The notes under the pieces are model-generated. The model ran no database searches, was not told the origin of the DNA, and saw nothing but the letters and a program-made list of their open reading frames with translations. DNA of 64,000 bases from Curtobacterium pusillum (GTDB lineage Bacteria > Actinomycetota > Actinomycetes > Actinomycetales > Microbacteriaceae): assembly GCF_007680845.1 (NCBI RefSeq), contig NZ_VEIY01000001.1, positions 442,227-506,226 of the forward strand. The letters are read 5' to 3'. Positions within the stretch are counted from its first letter, which is position 1; each line of letters opens with the position of its first letter. Positions 16,096 through 24,786 of the stretch are shown here, piece by piece. Made by a program: the position numbers and the translations under genes.

Positions 16096-16572
16096 GTGAC
16101 CGAGGGACGGGACGACGCCGAACGGCTCCTGCGCGCGCAGCTCGACCGACTGTGGGTCCGGCAGACCCTCCGGTCGTCGATCATCGAGTCCCGCGGGGGA
16201 CTCGACCCCACGGCGCGGGTCATCCTCCGCGCTGTCGACCACTTCGGAGCCGTCCGCTCGATGGCGATCGCCGACGCGACCGGGTTGTCCCGCCCGGTGA
16301 TCAGTCGCCGGGTCGCCTCCCTCGTCGAGTCCGGGTACCTCGGCACCACGCCCGACCCGGCCGACGGGCGCGCCAGCCTCGTCTCCATCGCGCCCGCCGG
16401 CCGGACGCTGCTCGACACGCTCGACGTCGCCGGAGCCGAGGTCTTCGACGACCTCACCGGGGCGTTCGCGACGGGGGAGCTGCACACCCTCGCGGGCCTC
16501 CTCGCGCGGCTCAACGACCGCGCCGACGCGGTCCTCGGGGTCGGCGCGCCCGCCCGTCGCGACCCGTCCTGA
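16096..16572 (+). CDS. MarR-family transcriptional regulator
   Basis: 158 residues from the GTG at 16096. Winged-helix residues are MAIADATGLSRPVISRRVASLVESGYL, followed by the wing TTPDPADGRASLVSIAPAGR, which is typical of MarR. Upstream in-frame starts (15976) would read through the promoter of the divergent exporter and give an unlikely Cys-rich N-terminus. It is divergent from the DHA2 exporter and may repress it together with the downstream TetR. Confidence 0.87.
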   Translation: MTEGRDDAERLLRAQLDRLWVRQTLRSSIIESRGGLDPTARVILRAVDHFGAVRSMAIADATGLSRPVISRRVASLVESGYLGTTPDPADGRASLVSIAPAGRTLLDTLDVAGAEVFDDLTGAFATGELHTLAGLLARLNDRADAVLGVGAPARRDPS

Positions 16573-16604
16573 CCACGCGGCTGACGCGGTGGAGGTGCCC
16601 GCGA

Positions 16605-16652
16605 GACGGTCGGGAGGCGCGGTGCGGGCCCGCCCCGATCCTCCCGTCCGTC
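16605..16652. repeat. Intergenic palindrome, copy 4 (degenerate)
   Basis: The left arm GGGAGGCGCGGTGCGGG is intact; the right arm is changed (CCCGCCCCGATCCTCCCGTCC). It lies between the MarR stop and the helicase promoter. Confidence 0.75.
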
Positions 16653-16674
16653 ACTACTCGGGTCACATCCGAGA

Positions 16675-16680
16675 TACCGT
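16675..16680 (+). promoter_or_regulatory. Leaderless -10 (TACCGT) of the DEAD-box helicase
   Basis: TACCGT ends exactly 6 bases before the ATG at 16687, and no ribosome-binding site is present. Confidence 0.6.
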
Positions 16681-16686
16681 TTCCGC

Positions 16687-18501
16687 ATGAGCACGGACAC
16701 CGCCACCACCACCGAGACCGCCGACGAGGGGCCCGTGGTGACCTTCGCCGACCTCGGCCTGAGCGAGCCGGTGCTCAAGGCCGTCAAGGACATCGGCTAC
16801 GAGACCCCCTCCGCGATCCAGGAAGCCACCATCCCGACGCTGCTCGAGGGACGCGACGTCGTCGGCCTCGCGCAGACCGGCACCGGCAAGACCGCGGCGT
16901 TCGCGCTGCCGATCCTGTCCCGCATGGAGTCGGGCAGCAAGGTGCCGCAGGCGCTCGTGCTGTCCCCGACGCGCGAACTCGCGCTGCAGGTGTGCGAGGC
17001 GTTCGAGCAGTTCGCCTCCCACATGAAGCACGTCCACGTCCTGCCCGTCTACGGCGGCCAGGCGTACGGCGTGCAGCTCTCCGCGCTGCGCCGTGGCGTC
17101 GACGTCGTGGTCGGCACGCCCGGCCGCATCATGGACCACATCGCCAAGGGCACGCTCGACCTGTCCGAGTTGAAGTACCTCGTGCTCGACGAGGCCGACG
17201 AGATGCTCAAGATGGGCTTCGCCGAGGACGTCGAGACGATCCTCGCCGAGACGCCGGACGACAAGCAGGTCGCCCTGTTCTCCGCGACGATGCCGGCGCA
17301 GATCCGCCGCATCTCGCAGCAGTACCTCACCGACCCGGCCGAGATCACGGTCAAGACGAAGACGAAGACCGCGGCGAACATCACGCAGCGGTACCTCATG
17401 GTGTCGTACCCGCAGAAGGTGGACGCGCTCACCCGCATCCTCGAGGTCGAGGACTTCGAGGGGATGATCGTCTTCGTCCGCACGAAGAGCGAGACCGAGA
17501 CCCTCGCCGAGAAGCTCCGCGCCCGTGGCTACGCCGCAGCCGCCATCAGCGGTGACGTCGCCCAGGCCCAGCGTGAGCGCACGGTCAACCAGCTGAAGTC
17601 CGGCAAGCTCGACATCCTCGTCGCGACCGACGTCGCCGCCCGTGGCCTCGACGTCGACCGGATCACCCACGTCGTGAACTTCGACATCCCCGTCGACATC
17701 GAGTCCTACGTGCACCGCATCGGCCGCACCGGTCGCGCCGGCCGCAAGGGCGACTCGATCAGCTTCGTCACCCCGCGCGAGCGACGGCTGCTGTCGGCGA
17801 TCGAGCGGCACACCAAGCAGCCGCTCACGCAGATGCAGCTGCCGACGATCGAGGACGTCAACGAGACCCGCCTCACCCGCTTCGACGACGCCATCACCTC
17901 GGCGCTCGAGCAGCAGGACCGCATCACCGCGTTCCGCGACATCATCGCGCACTACGTCGAGCACCACGACGTGCCGGCGGACGACGTCGCCGCAGCCCTC
18001 GCTGTCGTGGCGCAGGGCGAGGACCCGCTCCTGCTCGACCCGAAGGCCGACGAACTGCGGAATCGCGTCGACCGCGACAGCCGCGGCAGCGATCGCCGTG
18101 ACCGCGACGACGACCGTGGTGCGCGCAGCGACCGGGGCGACCGCGCGGACCGTGGCCCCCGTCGCTCCCAGCCGATGACCCCGTACCGCATCGAGGTCGG
18201 GCGTCGCCACCGTGTCGAGCCGCGTCAGATCGTCGGCGCGCTCGCCAACGAGGGTGGTCTGCGCCGTGACGACTTCGGCGCCATCCAGATCCGCCCGGAC
18301 TTCTCGATCGTGGAGCTGCCGGCCGACATGGACGGCGGCGTGCTTGACCGGCTGACCGACACCCGGATCAGCGGCAAGCTCATCGAGATCAAGCCGGACC
18401 GCCGCGAGGGCCCGCGCCGGTACGACCGCGACGACCGGGACGACCGGGGTCCGCGTCGGGACGACCGCGGCGACCGGCCGGCGCGCAAGCCGCGCTCCTG
18501 A
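16687..18501 (+). CDS. DEAD-box ATP-dependent RNA helicase (DeaD/CsdA-type)
   Basis: 604 residues. All helicase motifs are present: Q-motif (TPSAIQEATIPTLL), AQTGTGKT near 60, PTRELALQ, GTPGR, DEAD near 167, SAT near 199, ARGLD and HRIGRTGR near 342. A DbpA-type RNA-binding domain covers about 498-575 (YRIEVGRRHRVEPRQIVGAL). Arg/Asp-rich low-complexity blocks of RDRDDDRG type flank it (about 460-495 and 580-604). Proteins of this type unwind structured RNA in ribosome assembly and cold response. The gene has its own promoter and no obvious operon partner. The absence of a long 5' leader is unusual for a cold-shock-type helicase. Confidence 0.93.
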   Translation: MSTDTATTTETADEGPVVTFADLGLSEPVLKAVKDIGYETPSAIQEATIPTLLEGRDVVGLAQTGTGKTAAFALPILSRMESGSKVPQALVLSPTRELALQVCEAFEQFASHMKHVHVLPVYGGQAYGVQLSALRRGVDVVVGTPGRIMDHIAKGTLDLSELKYLVLDEADEMLKMGFAEDVETILAETPDDKQVALFSATMPAQIRRISQQYLTDPAEITVKTKTKTAANITQRYLMVSYPQKVDALTRILEVEDFEGMIVFVRTKSETETLAEKLRARGYAAAAISGDVAQAQRERTVNQLKSGKLDILVATDVAARGLDVDRITHVVNFDIPVDIESYVHRIGRTGRAGRKGDSISFVTPRERRLLSAIERHTKQPLTQMQLPTIEDVNETRLTRFDDAITSALEQQDRITAFRDIIAHYVEHHDVPADDVAAALAVVAQGEDPLLLDPKADELRNRVDRDSRGSDRRDRDDDRGARSDRGDRADRGPRRSQPMTPYRIEVGRRHRVEPRQIVGALANEGGLRRDDFGAIQIRPDFSIVELPADMDGGVLDRLTDTRISGKLIEIKPDRREGPRRYDRDDRDDRGPRRDDRGDRPARKPRS

Positions 18502-18590
18502 CGCGACCCGCGGCCTGACGGGAGTCTCCCCACCGGGCACGGCCCGACAGCCGCTGGCGCGTCTGTCGGGGACCGGCCGGCGTGGGCCCA

Positions 18591-18618
18591 GGTGCCAGCT
18601 GGCACCGCGCCTCCCGTC
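18591..18618. repeat. Half copy of the intergenic palindrome (copy 5)
   Basis: GGTGCCAGCTGGCACC followed by the right arm GCGCCTCCCGTCG is preserved, but the left outer arm has diverged. It lies 90 bases after the helicase stop. The 407-base gap between 18502 and 18908 otherwise holds the GCGACA repeats and the promoter of the next gene. Confidence 0.6.
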
Positions 18619-18670
18619 GTTCCGGCGGTGCCGTCGCGACCGTCGCGCGCGACCCGTTGCCTCCGCGGAA

Positions 18671-18757
18671 GCGACACAGTGCCGCCCTCGCGGCGCGTTG
18701 CCTTCGCCAGGCGACACTGTGCCGCGCACTGTTCGCGCCAGACCGTCGCTTTCGCGA
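18671..18757. repeat. Clustered GCGACA repeats
   Basis: GCGACACAGTGCCGC (18671-18685) and GCGACACTGTGCCGC (18711-18725) are direct copies differing at one base; CCGTCGCTTTCGCG (18744-18757) is an inverted relative. A dyad of the same word (AAGCGACAG/CTGTCGCTT) is at 27311-27353. The function is unknown. Confidence 0.55.
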
Positions 18758-18908
18758 ACCAGGCCCGCCCCGGGCCCCCGGCCACGCGTTGCGGGATGGC
18801 GCAGGCCGACCGCACGATCCGCCCGCGACGGCCCCGGGGCGTCCGGACGGTGGTCTGATACCTCTAGCCGTGGCGCAGGGCTCACGGGGACGACCAAGGG
18901 GACCGCAC

Positions 18909-20225
18909 GTGTACAGAGCCGTAGTCACCGCCGCAGCAGCGGTGGCGCTCATCATCGGGGGAGCAGCGCCGGCGACGGCCGCACCCTCGTCGGTGCCGGG
19001 AGCACCGACCGCCGTCCGCGTCACCGGCGCCGCCGACAGTGCGACCGTGACCTGGGGCCTGCCGAAGTCCGGCGCACGCGTCACCAGCTGGCGCGTCACG
19101 GTCACGCCCGCGGAACAGCAGCCCGACAACGGTGTCGACCGTCTGCCCGCCGGTGCCCGGTCCGATCGCTTCGGCAACCTCACGGCGAGCACCGCCTACA
19201 CGTTCTCGGTGCGGGCGGTCGGCGCCGGTGGGACCGGTTCGGCCGTCGCGGTGCACTACACCGCTCCCGGATCGGTCCGCACCGTGCAGTCCCTGTTCGC
19301 CCTGAACGCCGCCGGCTCGGTCGTGCGCTTCCCGACGACGGGGACCGCGGCCCCGGTGACGATCGCGCCGAACGGCACCGGCTTCACGGCCGACGACGTC
19401 GGCGACGTGTTCGTGCCGTCGGCGGACCGCACCTCGGTCCTCATGTACCCGGCCGGCGGAGCCGCTGTCCGGACGGTGGCGACCGGCCTGCACCTCACGG
19501 CGGACCTGCGGTCCGACGTCGCCGGCAACCTGTACTTCGTCGACTCCTCGACCGGGGCGATCACGAAGCTCCCGGTGACGGGCGCCGCGCCGGTCGCGAT
19601 CATCCCCTCGGCCGGCACCGGCTGGGCGGTCGGTCGGGACGGCACCGTCTCGGCGGTGACCTTCGGCCAGCAGGGTGCTGCGACGACGGTCGTGTCCGTG
19701 TCGCCCGCGGGCGTCCGCACGACGCGGTCGGTGCCCGAGACCGGGTACCAGACCTTCGGTGCCGTCATCGCCGACGGACAGGGCGACCTGTACCTGAACT
19801 ACACGTCGACGGGTGCGTCGGGTGCGAGCGGCTGGTCCGTCCTCACGAAGGGGTCGAGCACGCTCGCCTCGGCGGAGTCGCGCATCGGTTTCGAGTACGC
19901 CGCGACGAACACGCGCTCGCTGCTCATCGCGAAGTCAGCCGGGTGGTGCGCCGCACCGGCGGACGCGAGCCCGGGTGGCTGCAAGGCCGACAAGACCATC
20001 ACCACGCTCACCGCCCGGAGCGCGGACGGCTCGACCGTCGAGCGCACGACGAGCGGCGTGAAGGCGGAGGGTCGCGGACTCTTCATCGGCGCGGCCGACG
20101 AGGCTGGGGACCTGTTCTTCGACGTGAGCGGCGGGACGACGACCGGCCTCTGGCGGCTCAAGGCCGCCGGCGGTGCCGCCGTGCAGCTGTCCGCCGGACA
20201 GTTCACGCGCCTCCTGGTGATCTAG
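18909..20225 (+). CDS. Secreted fibronectin type III protein with repeat-rich C-terminal region
   Basis: 438 residues from GTG 18909, with AAGGGG seven bases upstream. A signal peptide (AAAAVALIIGGAAPATAAPS) precedes one fibronectin type III domain (about 30-115: PGAPTAVRVTGAADSATVTW to TFSVRAVGAGGTGSAV). The remaining 300 residues show repeated strands of the form DLRSDVAGNLYFVDSSTGAITKL, which suggest an NHL-like beta-propeller. No anchor or catalytic residues are seen, so a binding role outside the cell is likely. The upstream in-frame extension (from 18582) has no signal peptide logic and is rejected. Confidence 0.8.
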   Translation: MYRAVVTAAAAVALIIGGAAPATAAPSSVPGAPTAVRVTGAADSATVTWGLPKSGARVTSWRVTVTPAEQQPDNGVDRLPAGARSDRFGNLTASTAYTFSVRAVGAGGTGSAVAVHYTAPGSVRTVQSLFALNAAGSVVRFPTTGTAAPVTIAPNGTGFTADDVGDVFVPSADRTSVLMYPAGGAAVRTVATGLHLTADLRSDVAGNLYFVDSSTGAITKLPVTGAAPVAIIPSAGTGWAVGRDGTVSAVTFGQQGAATTVVSVSPAGVRTTRSVPETGYQTFGAVIADGQGDLYLNYTSTGASGASGWSVLTKGSSTLASAESRIGFEYAATNTRSLLIAKSAGWCAAPADASPGGCKADKTITTLTARSADGSTVERTTSGVKAEGRGLFIGAADEAGDLFFDVSGGTTTGLWRLKAAGGAAVQLSAGQFTRLLVI

Positions 20226-20235
20226 ACCCCAGCGC

Positions 20236-20279
20236 GACGGACGGGAGGTACTGTGCCAGCTGGCACCGTGCCTCCCGTC
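20236..20279. repeat. Intergenic palindrome, copy 6 (CAGCTG centre)
   Basis: GACGGACGGGAGGTACTGTG pairs across the central CAGCTG with CACCGTGCCTCCCGTC, with a few mismatches. It separates two convergent genes. Confidence 0.8.
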
Positions 20280-20296
20280 TCGCGGTCCGGCGCGGT

Positions 20297-21226
20297 TCAG
20301 GCCGCCACCCCCGCGACCGTCCGGCGGCAGACCTCGTCCCACGGGGTCGGCTCGATCCCGAACCGCGCCCGGCTCTCGGAGTCGTCGACCACGTACGGCG
20401 CGGTCCACTGGTAGGTCATCTGCCCGATCTCGCGCATCATCGGTGACACCAGCCCCATCGTCCAGAACAGCCCGGCCGGCAGCCGCCGCACCGTGACCGG
20501 CGGCTTGCCCGCCGCCGCCAGCATCTCGGTGAGCGCCTGCGCCTGCGACCGCGCCGGGTTGCTCGGCACCATCCACGTGCGGCCGTGGGCGCCCTCGTCC
20601 GCGGCGGCCGCGACGAGCGTCCGCGCGACGTCGAGCACGTCCGTGAAGGTGTGCGGGAGGTCGGTCCGACCGACCATCGACACCGCCTTCCCCTGCAGTG
20701 CGGCGGGGAGCACGCGCGTGATGTGCCCGTTCTCGCCGATGCCCGGGCCGACGTAGTCCGAGGCGCGGACCTCGACGGCACGGACCCGTCCGGCGAGCTG
20801 CGCGGCGAGGGCGTCCGCCCAGAGCTTCGCCCGGAGGACGCCCTTGTGGTCGGTGGCCGCGTCCGGGAGGCTCTCGCGCATCGGCCCGGCGACCGGCCCG
20901 TACGGGTAGAGGTTCCCGGTGATGGCGTAGACGGCGCCGGTCCGCTCGGCTGCGGTGAGGAGTGCGGCGGCGAGCGGCGGCCAGGTCGCCTCCCACTGGG
21001 TGTAGTTCCCCGGGTTCGCGCAGTTGTAGAGCACGGCCGCTCCTTCGGCGGCCCGCGTGAGCGCGTCGGCGTCGGAGGCGTCGAGGGCGAGGTGGTCGAC
21101 CCCGTCCAGGCCGGTGTCGCGCCCGGAACGGGTGGCGACCGTGACGCGTTCCCCGCGCTCGGCGAGGAGCGCGGCGACGTGCCGGCCGACCGGGCCGGCA
21201 CCGATGACGACGTGGTGCTGGGACAT
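20297..21226 (-). CDS. NAD-dependent epimerase/dehydratase-like protein
   Basis: 309 residues from the ATG at 21226, with an AGGAAG ribosome-binding site; the long in-frame extension upstream would cross the divergent promoter. The Rossmann motif is VVIGAGPVGRHVAALL, a GxGxxG variant of the extended SDR family. VYAITGNLYPYGPVAGPM and VRASDYVGPGIGENG correspond to the active-site region of nucleoside-diphosphate-sugar epimerase-like proteins, with Tyr in YPYG. It is probably controlled by the divergent TetR at 21378. The substrate is unknown. Confidence 0.85.
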   Translation of the reverse strand: MSQHHVVIGAGPVGRHVAALLAERGERVTVATRSGRDTGLDGVDHLALDASDADALTRAAEGAAVLYNCANPGNYTQWEATWPPLAAALLTAAERTGAVYAITGNLYPYGPVAGPMRESLPDAATDHKGVLRAKLWADALAAQLAGRVRAVEVRASDYVGPGIGENGHITRVLPAALQGKAVSMVGRTDLPHTFTDVLDVARTLVAAAADEGAHGRTWMVPSNPARSQAQALTEMLAAAGKPPVTVRRLPAGLFWTMGLVSPMMREIGQMTYQWTAPYVVDDSESRARFGIEPTPWDEVCRRTVAGVAA

Positions 21227-21269
21227 GGCTTCCTGCTTTCGTCGGGCTGTTGATCTCGTCTGTTCCGTC

Positions 21270-21359
21270 GATCTCGGAGAGCGGTGCTCTCGGAGATCAG
21301 CATGCACCTCGTCGGGACGGATTGCAAGAGCAGTGCTCTCATTTGTGTGCAGTGCTCTC
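21270..21359. promoter_or_regulatory. Three AGAGC-RGT-GCTCT operators
   Basis: Site 1 (21270-21298) is a 29-base dyad with one mismatch, core GAGAGCGGTGCTCTC. Site 2 (about 21327-21339) reads AGAGCAGTGCTCT. Site 3 (about 21349-21359) is the half GCAGTGCTCTC. All lie between the epimerase-like and TetR genes, so the TetR is the likely binder. Confidence 0.75.
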
Positions 21360-21377
21360 GCATGGCAGGCTGGGGGT

Positions 21378-22118
21378 ATGGCAGACCGGGCTCCGACCGC
21401 ACGTGCACTGGCCCGACAGGCCGTGCACGCGAGCATCCTGGCCGCGGCCCGCGCCCGACTCACCGAGGAAGGGCCGTCGCAGCTCAGCCTCCGCGCCGTC
21501 GCGCGTGACGTCGGCATGGTCTCGTCCGCCGTCTACCGCTACTTCCCGAGCCGCGACGACCTCCTGACGGCCCTGCTCATCGCCGACTACGACGAGCTCG
21601 GTGCGACGGTCGAGGCAGCCGAGCAGGCGGCGGCCCCGGCGCCCGGTGCACGATGGGTCGCCGTCTGTCGAGCCATCCGGACGTGGTCGATCGCGCACCC
21701 GGGGGACTTCGCCCTGCTGTTCGGATCACCCGTGCCCGGCTACGTCGCGCCGCGGGCGACCGTGGAGCCGGCTTCCCGCACGACGCTCGCACTCGTGCGC
21801 GTGGTCGCGGACGCCACAGCGGACGCGTCCGACGTCGGGTCGGACGGGAGGCGCGGGTCGCCGACAGCGCCGCCGACGGCGCCCGGGATGGTCGCCGACG
21901 CGGTCTCGGCCGGCGTCGCGTCCCTCCGCGAGTTCGGGACCGAGCTCCCGGAGGAGGTCCTGCTCCGCACGCTCATGGCGTGGACCACCGTGTTCGGCAC
22001 GGTCTCGTTCGAGCTGTTCGGCCACTACGTCGGGTCGGTGTCGGACGGCGCGGCCTACTTCGACGAGGTGATCGCCCGGCTCGCGGACGACCTCGGGTTC
22101 ACCGCCCTGTTCGACTGA
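21378..22118 (+). CDS. TetR-family transcriptional regulator (TetR_C_13-like)
   Basis: 246 residues from the ATG at 21378. The helix-turn-helix is LTEEGPSQLSLRAVARDVG then MVSSAVYRYFPSRDDLL. The C-terminal half has WSIAHPGDFALLFGSPVPGY, typical of one large TetR subgroup. A flexible stretch near residues 152-170 (DVGSDGRRGSPTAPPT) is encoded by DNA that contains 15 bases (21841-21855) identical to an arm of the intergenic palindrome. It is divergent from the epimerase-like gene with three dyads between. Confidence 0.88.
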   Translation: MADRAPTARALARQAVHASILAAARARLTEEGPSQLSLRAVARDVGMVSSAVYRYFPSRDDLLTALLIADYDELGATVEAAEQAAAPAPGARWVAVCRAIRTWSIAHPGDFALLFGSPVPGYVAPRATVEPASRTTLALVRVVADATADASDVGSDGRRGSPTAPPTAPGMVADAVSAGVASLREFGTELPEEVLLRTLMAWTTVFGTVSFELFGHYVGSVSDGAAYFDEVIARLADDLGFTALFD

Positions 22119-22310
22119 CACGGTTGTCCCCAGAGCGGGGAGCGGACTGACAGACGGCCCCCTCCTGCGGTAGACAGGTCCCTACGCCGAGGTCGTGCCC
22201 GACGACCGGAGCGACGATCGGATGCCGGTACCTGGAGCCGGGGCCCGATCGGACCGAAACCACCCTCGGGCGCGCGCCGCGGTCGGGGACCGGCGGATCA
22301 GGAGGCACGT

Positions 22311-22358
22311 TTGCGACGCAGCACGTTCGGCGACGCCGGGGACCGGGGTGCGCGGTGA
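22311..22358 (+). CDS. Possible 15-aa leader peptide coupled to the GT2 gene
   Basis: A perfect AGGAGG (22300-22305) stands five bases before a TTG that opens a 15-codon ORF (MRRSTFGDAGDRGAR). Its TGA (22356-22358) overlaps the GTG start of the glycosyltransferase gene (22355). The glycosyltransferase GTG itself has only a weak ribosome-binding site, so ribosomes could be delivered by this short ORF. This is inference from spacing and overlap only. Confidence 0.4.
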   Translation: MRRSTFGDAGDRGAR

Positions 22359-24376
22359 CCGCGCTCGACATCAGCAGGCAGGACCGCCGCCGACTCAGCG
22401 AGGGCACCGCCCGGCGTCGGCTCGTCACGGTGCGGACCGTCGCGCTGCTCGCCTCCCTCGCCGGCGTCAACTACGTCGGCTGGCGCTGGGCCGCGTCGGT
22501 GAACTGGCACTCGTGGTGGATCGCCGTCCCGCTCGTCCTCGCCGAGACGTACAGCGTCATCGACTCGCTCCTGTTCGCCTTCGGGGCGTGGCGGCTCCGG
22601 GAACGCGGTGAGCCGCCGACGAAGCCCTCGTCCGACGTCACGGTCGACGTCTTCATCACGACCTACAACGAGCCCATCGAGCTCGTGGTCCGCACGGCCC
22701 GGGCGGCGAAGGCGATCGCGCACCCGCACACGACGTGGATCCTCGACGACGGCAACCGCCCGGAGATGCGCGCGGCCGCCGATGCGCTCGGGATCGGCGT
22801 GATCACCCGCGGCGCCGACTGGGTGGACCGCCCCCGGCACGCCAAGGCCGGCAACCTCAACAACGCCCTGCTCGCGACCCAGGGCGAGTTCCTGCTCATC
22901 CTCGACGCCGACCAGGTCCCGGAACCGTCCATCCTCGACCGCACGCTCGGGTACTTCAAGGACCCGAAGACCGCGCTCGTCCAGACCCCGCAGTGGTTCG
23001 AGAACGTGCCGGACGCCGACCTGCTCGGCAGCCAGGCGCCGCTCTTCTACGGGCCGATCCAGCAGTCGAAGGACGGCTGGAACGCCGCGTTCTTCTGCGG
23101 GTCGAACGCGATCCTCCGACGCGAAGCGCTCATGCAGCTCGGCGTCACGCGCTACGTGCGCGAGGTCGAGGCGTCGGTGGCGCGCACGATCAAGACGTCC
23201 CGCAAGCTCCTGGCCCGCGCGCGCGAGACGGAGACCGACCCGCGCGTCCTCGGCGCGCTCGACGAGGCCGAGGCCGTGGTCGAGCGCGCCCGTGAGCAGG
23301 TGCAGCGCGGCGAACCGCTCGGCGACGTCACCTACGCCTTCCAGCGGGGCATCGACGCGATCTCGTTCCGGTTCGCGGCCACCGACCTCGAGTCGGTGCG
23401 CAACGACCTGCAGGAGCTCGCGGCGATGTCCACCGACGCGAACACGTTCGCCGGCCTCGACGACGCCGCGCTCGACGTGCTCGGCCGTCGCGATGCCTCC
23501 CCGGTCGCCGCGATCGAGTCCATCGCGGTGCTCGCCCGTGCGCTCGACGTGAACCGCGACGACGAAGCGCAGCCGATCATGCCGCTCGCGACGATCTCCG
23601 TGACCGAGGACATGGCGACCGCCATGCGCCTGCACGGCCTCGGCTGGAAGTCCGTCTACCACGACGAGATCCTCGCGAAGGGGCTCGCACCGGAAGACCT
23701 GCCGACGATGCTCGTGCAGCGCCTCCGCTGGGCGCAGGGCACCATGCAGGTCTTCTTCCGTGAGAACCCGCTCGTGCAGAAGGGCCTGTCGTGGGGTCAG
23801 CGGCTCATGTACTTCTCGACGATGTGGAGCTACCTGTCCGGCTTCGCGGCGATCGTGTACATCGCTGCGCCCGTGCTGTGCCTCTCGTTCGGGGTCGTGC
23901 CCGTCCAGGCGTACAGCGTCGACTTCTTCGCCCGGCTCATCCCGTTCCTCGTCCTCAACCAGCTGTTGTTCTGGGTGGTGGCCGCCGGCCGACCGACCTG
24001 GCGCGGGCAGCAGTACTCGCTCGCGCTGTTCCCGGTGTGGATCGAGTCCGTCACGAGCGCCTTCGACAACGTGTTCCGGGGCCGGCCGCTCGGCTTCCGG
24101 GTGACGCCCAAGGTCCGCGACGAGTCCGAGCAGAAGCCCCGGTGGGACCTCGTGAAGCCGCAGCTCTACGCGATGGGGGCGCTCGTCGCTGCGCTGGTCC
24201 TGATCGGCATCCGGTACCTGACCGGTCAGGCGTCCGGCATCGCACCGCTCGTGAACACCGCATGGGTGGTGTTCGACCTCTTCATCTTCAGCATCGTCAT
24301 CCGAGCCGTCCGGTACCGGGGCCCGGGGACCGTGCAGTCGGAACACGGATCGACGACGACCGGAGGACCCCTGTGA
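22355..24376 (+). CDS. Cellulose-synthase-like family 2 glycosyltransferase
   Basis: 673 residues, an integral-membrane processive GT2. Two N-terminal TM segments (about 28-70) precede the catalytic domain (VDVFITTYNEP, DDGN near 130, DADQ near 182, TED near 416, QRLRW near 455), and five or six TM segments follow. These are the D, DxD, TED and QxxRW signatures of cellulose/hyaluronan-type synthases. Two features are odd. A helical insertion of about 140 residues (about 265-405, EVEASVARTIKTSRKLL and onward) separates the DxD and TED parts. The C-terminal PilZ c-di-GMP domain of BcsA is absent. It overlaps the next gene as GTGA. The polymer is unknown; a beta-glucan or mannan is possible. Confidence 0.9.
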   Translation: MTALDISRQDRRRLSEGTARRRLVTVRTVALLASLAGVNYVGWRWAASVNWHSWWIAVPLVLAETYSVIDSLLFAFGAWRLRERGEPPTKPSSDVTVDVFITTYNEPIELVVRTARAAKAIAHPHTTWILDDGNRPEMRAAADALGIGVITRGADWVDRPRHAKAGNLNNALLATQGEFLLILDADQVPEPSILDRTLGYFKDPKTALVQTPQWFENVPDADLLGSQAPLFYGPIQQSKDGWNAAFFCGSNAILRREALMQLGVTRYVREVEASVARTIKTSRKLLARARETETDPRVLGALDEAEAVVERAREQVQRGEPLGDVTYAFQRGIDAISFRFAATDLESVRNDLQELAAMSTDANTFAGLDDAALDVLGRRDASPVAAIESIAVLARALDVNRDDEAQPIMPLATISVTEDMATAMRLHGLGWKSVYHDEILAKGLAPEDLPTMLVQRLRWAQGTMQVFFRENPLVQKGLSWGQRLMYFSTMWSYLSGFAAIVYIAAPVLCLSFGVVPVQAYSVDFFARLIPFLVLNQLLFWVVAAGRPTWRGQQYSLALFPVWIESVTSAFDNVFRGRPLGFRVTPKVRDESEQKPRWDLVKPQLYAMGALVAALVLIGIRYLTGQASGIAPLVNTAWVVFDLFIFSIVIRAVRYRGPGTVQSEHGSTTTGGPL

Positions 24377-24786
24377 GCCAGCACCGCACCACGTACGAGG
24401 TCCCGGCCACGGTGGAGTCCCTCGACCAGGTGCAGGACCGCTTCGGCGCGTGGTGGGACGGCATCGGGATCGACGACGTCCGGCTCCGGTTCGGCCTCGA
24501 GACCGCCCTCGCCGAGATCGCCGCGAACATCGTCGAGCACACCCGACGGACCGACCAGGAAGCCGGACGGCGCTACACGGTGGAACTCGACGTGACCGAC
24601 CGCGAACTCGTGGCGGTGCTCAGCGACAACGGCCTGCCCGCCGACGTCGACCTCGCCGCCGTGACGATGGCCGACGTGGACGAGGAGAGCGGTCGCGGCC
24701 TCGCGCTCGCCATCGCGGCGCTCGACCGGCTCGAGCACCGGCACGAGGGTGGCCGCAACGTGTGGACGCTGGCGTGCACGCGGTGA
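24373..24786 (+). CDS. Small GHKL ATPase (RsbW/SpoIIAB-like) in the polysaccharide operon
   Basis: 137 residues. The GHKL fold motifs are visible: N-box ALAEIAANIVEH (Glu48, Asn52), G1 box SDNGLPAD (85-87), and G2 box ESGRGLALA (107-110). Such stand-alone domains are anti-sigma factor or serine-kinase proteins of partner-switching systems. The start GTG overlaps the stop of the glycosyltransferase, and its own TGA overlaps the GTG of the GH26/OpgC gene, so the three proteins are made together. No sigma factor or antagonist gene lies nearby. It may regulate the synthase by protein contact, which is inference. Confidence 0.85.
   Translation: MSQHRTTYEVPATVESLDQVQDRFGAWWDGIGIDDVRLRFGLETALAEIAANIVEHTRRTDQEAGRRYTVELDVTDRELVAVLSDNGLPADVDLAAVTMADVDEESGRGLALAIAALDRLEHRHEGGRNVWTLACTR

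Noticed and set aside
18582..18908. N-terminal extension of the fibronectin III protein
   Set aside because: It would place the signal peptide in the middle of the protein and is made of repeat DNA; GTG 18909 has a good ribosome-binding site.
22298..24346. A 682-codon minus-strand frame opposite the GT2 gene
   Set aside because: Antisense shadow; no domain signature.
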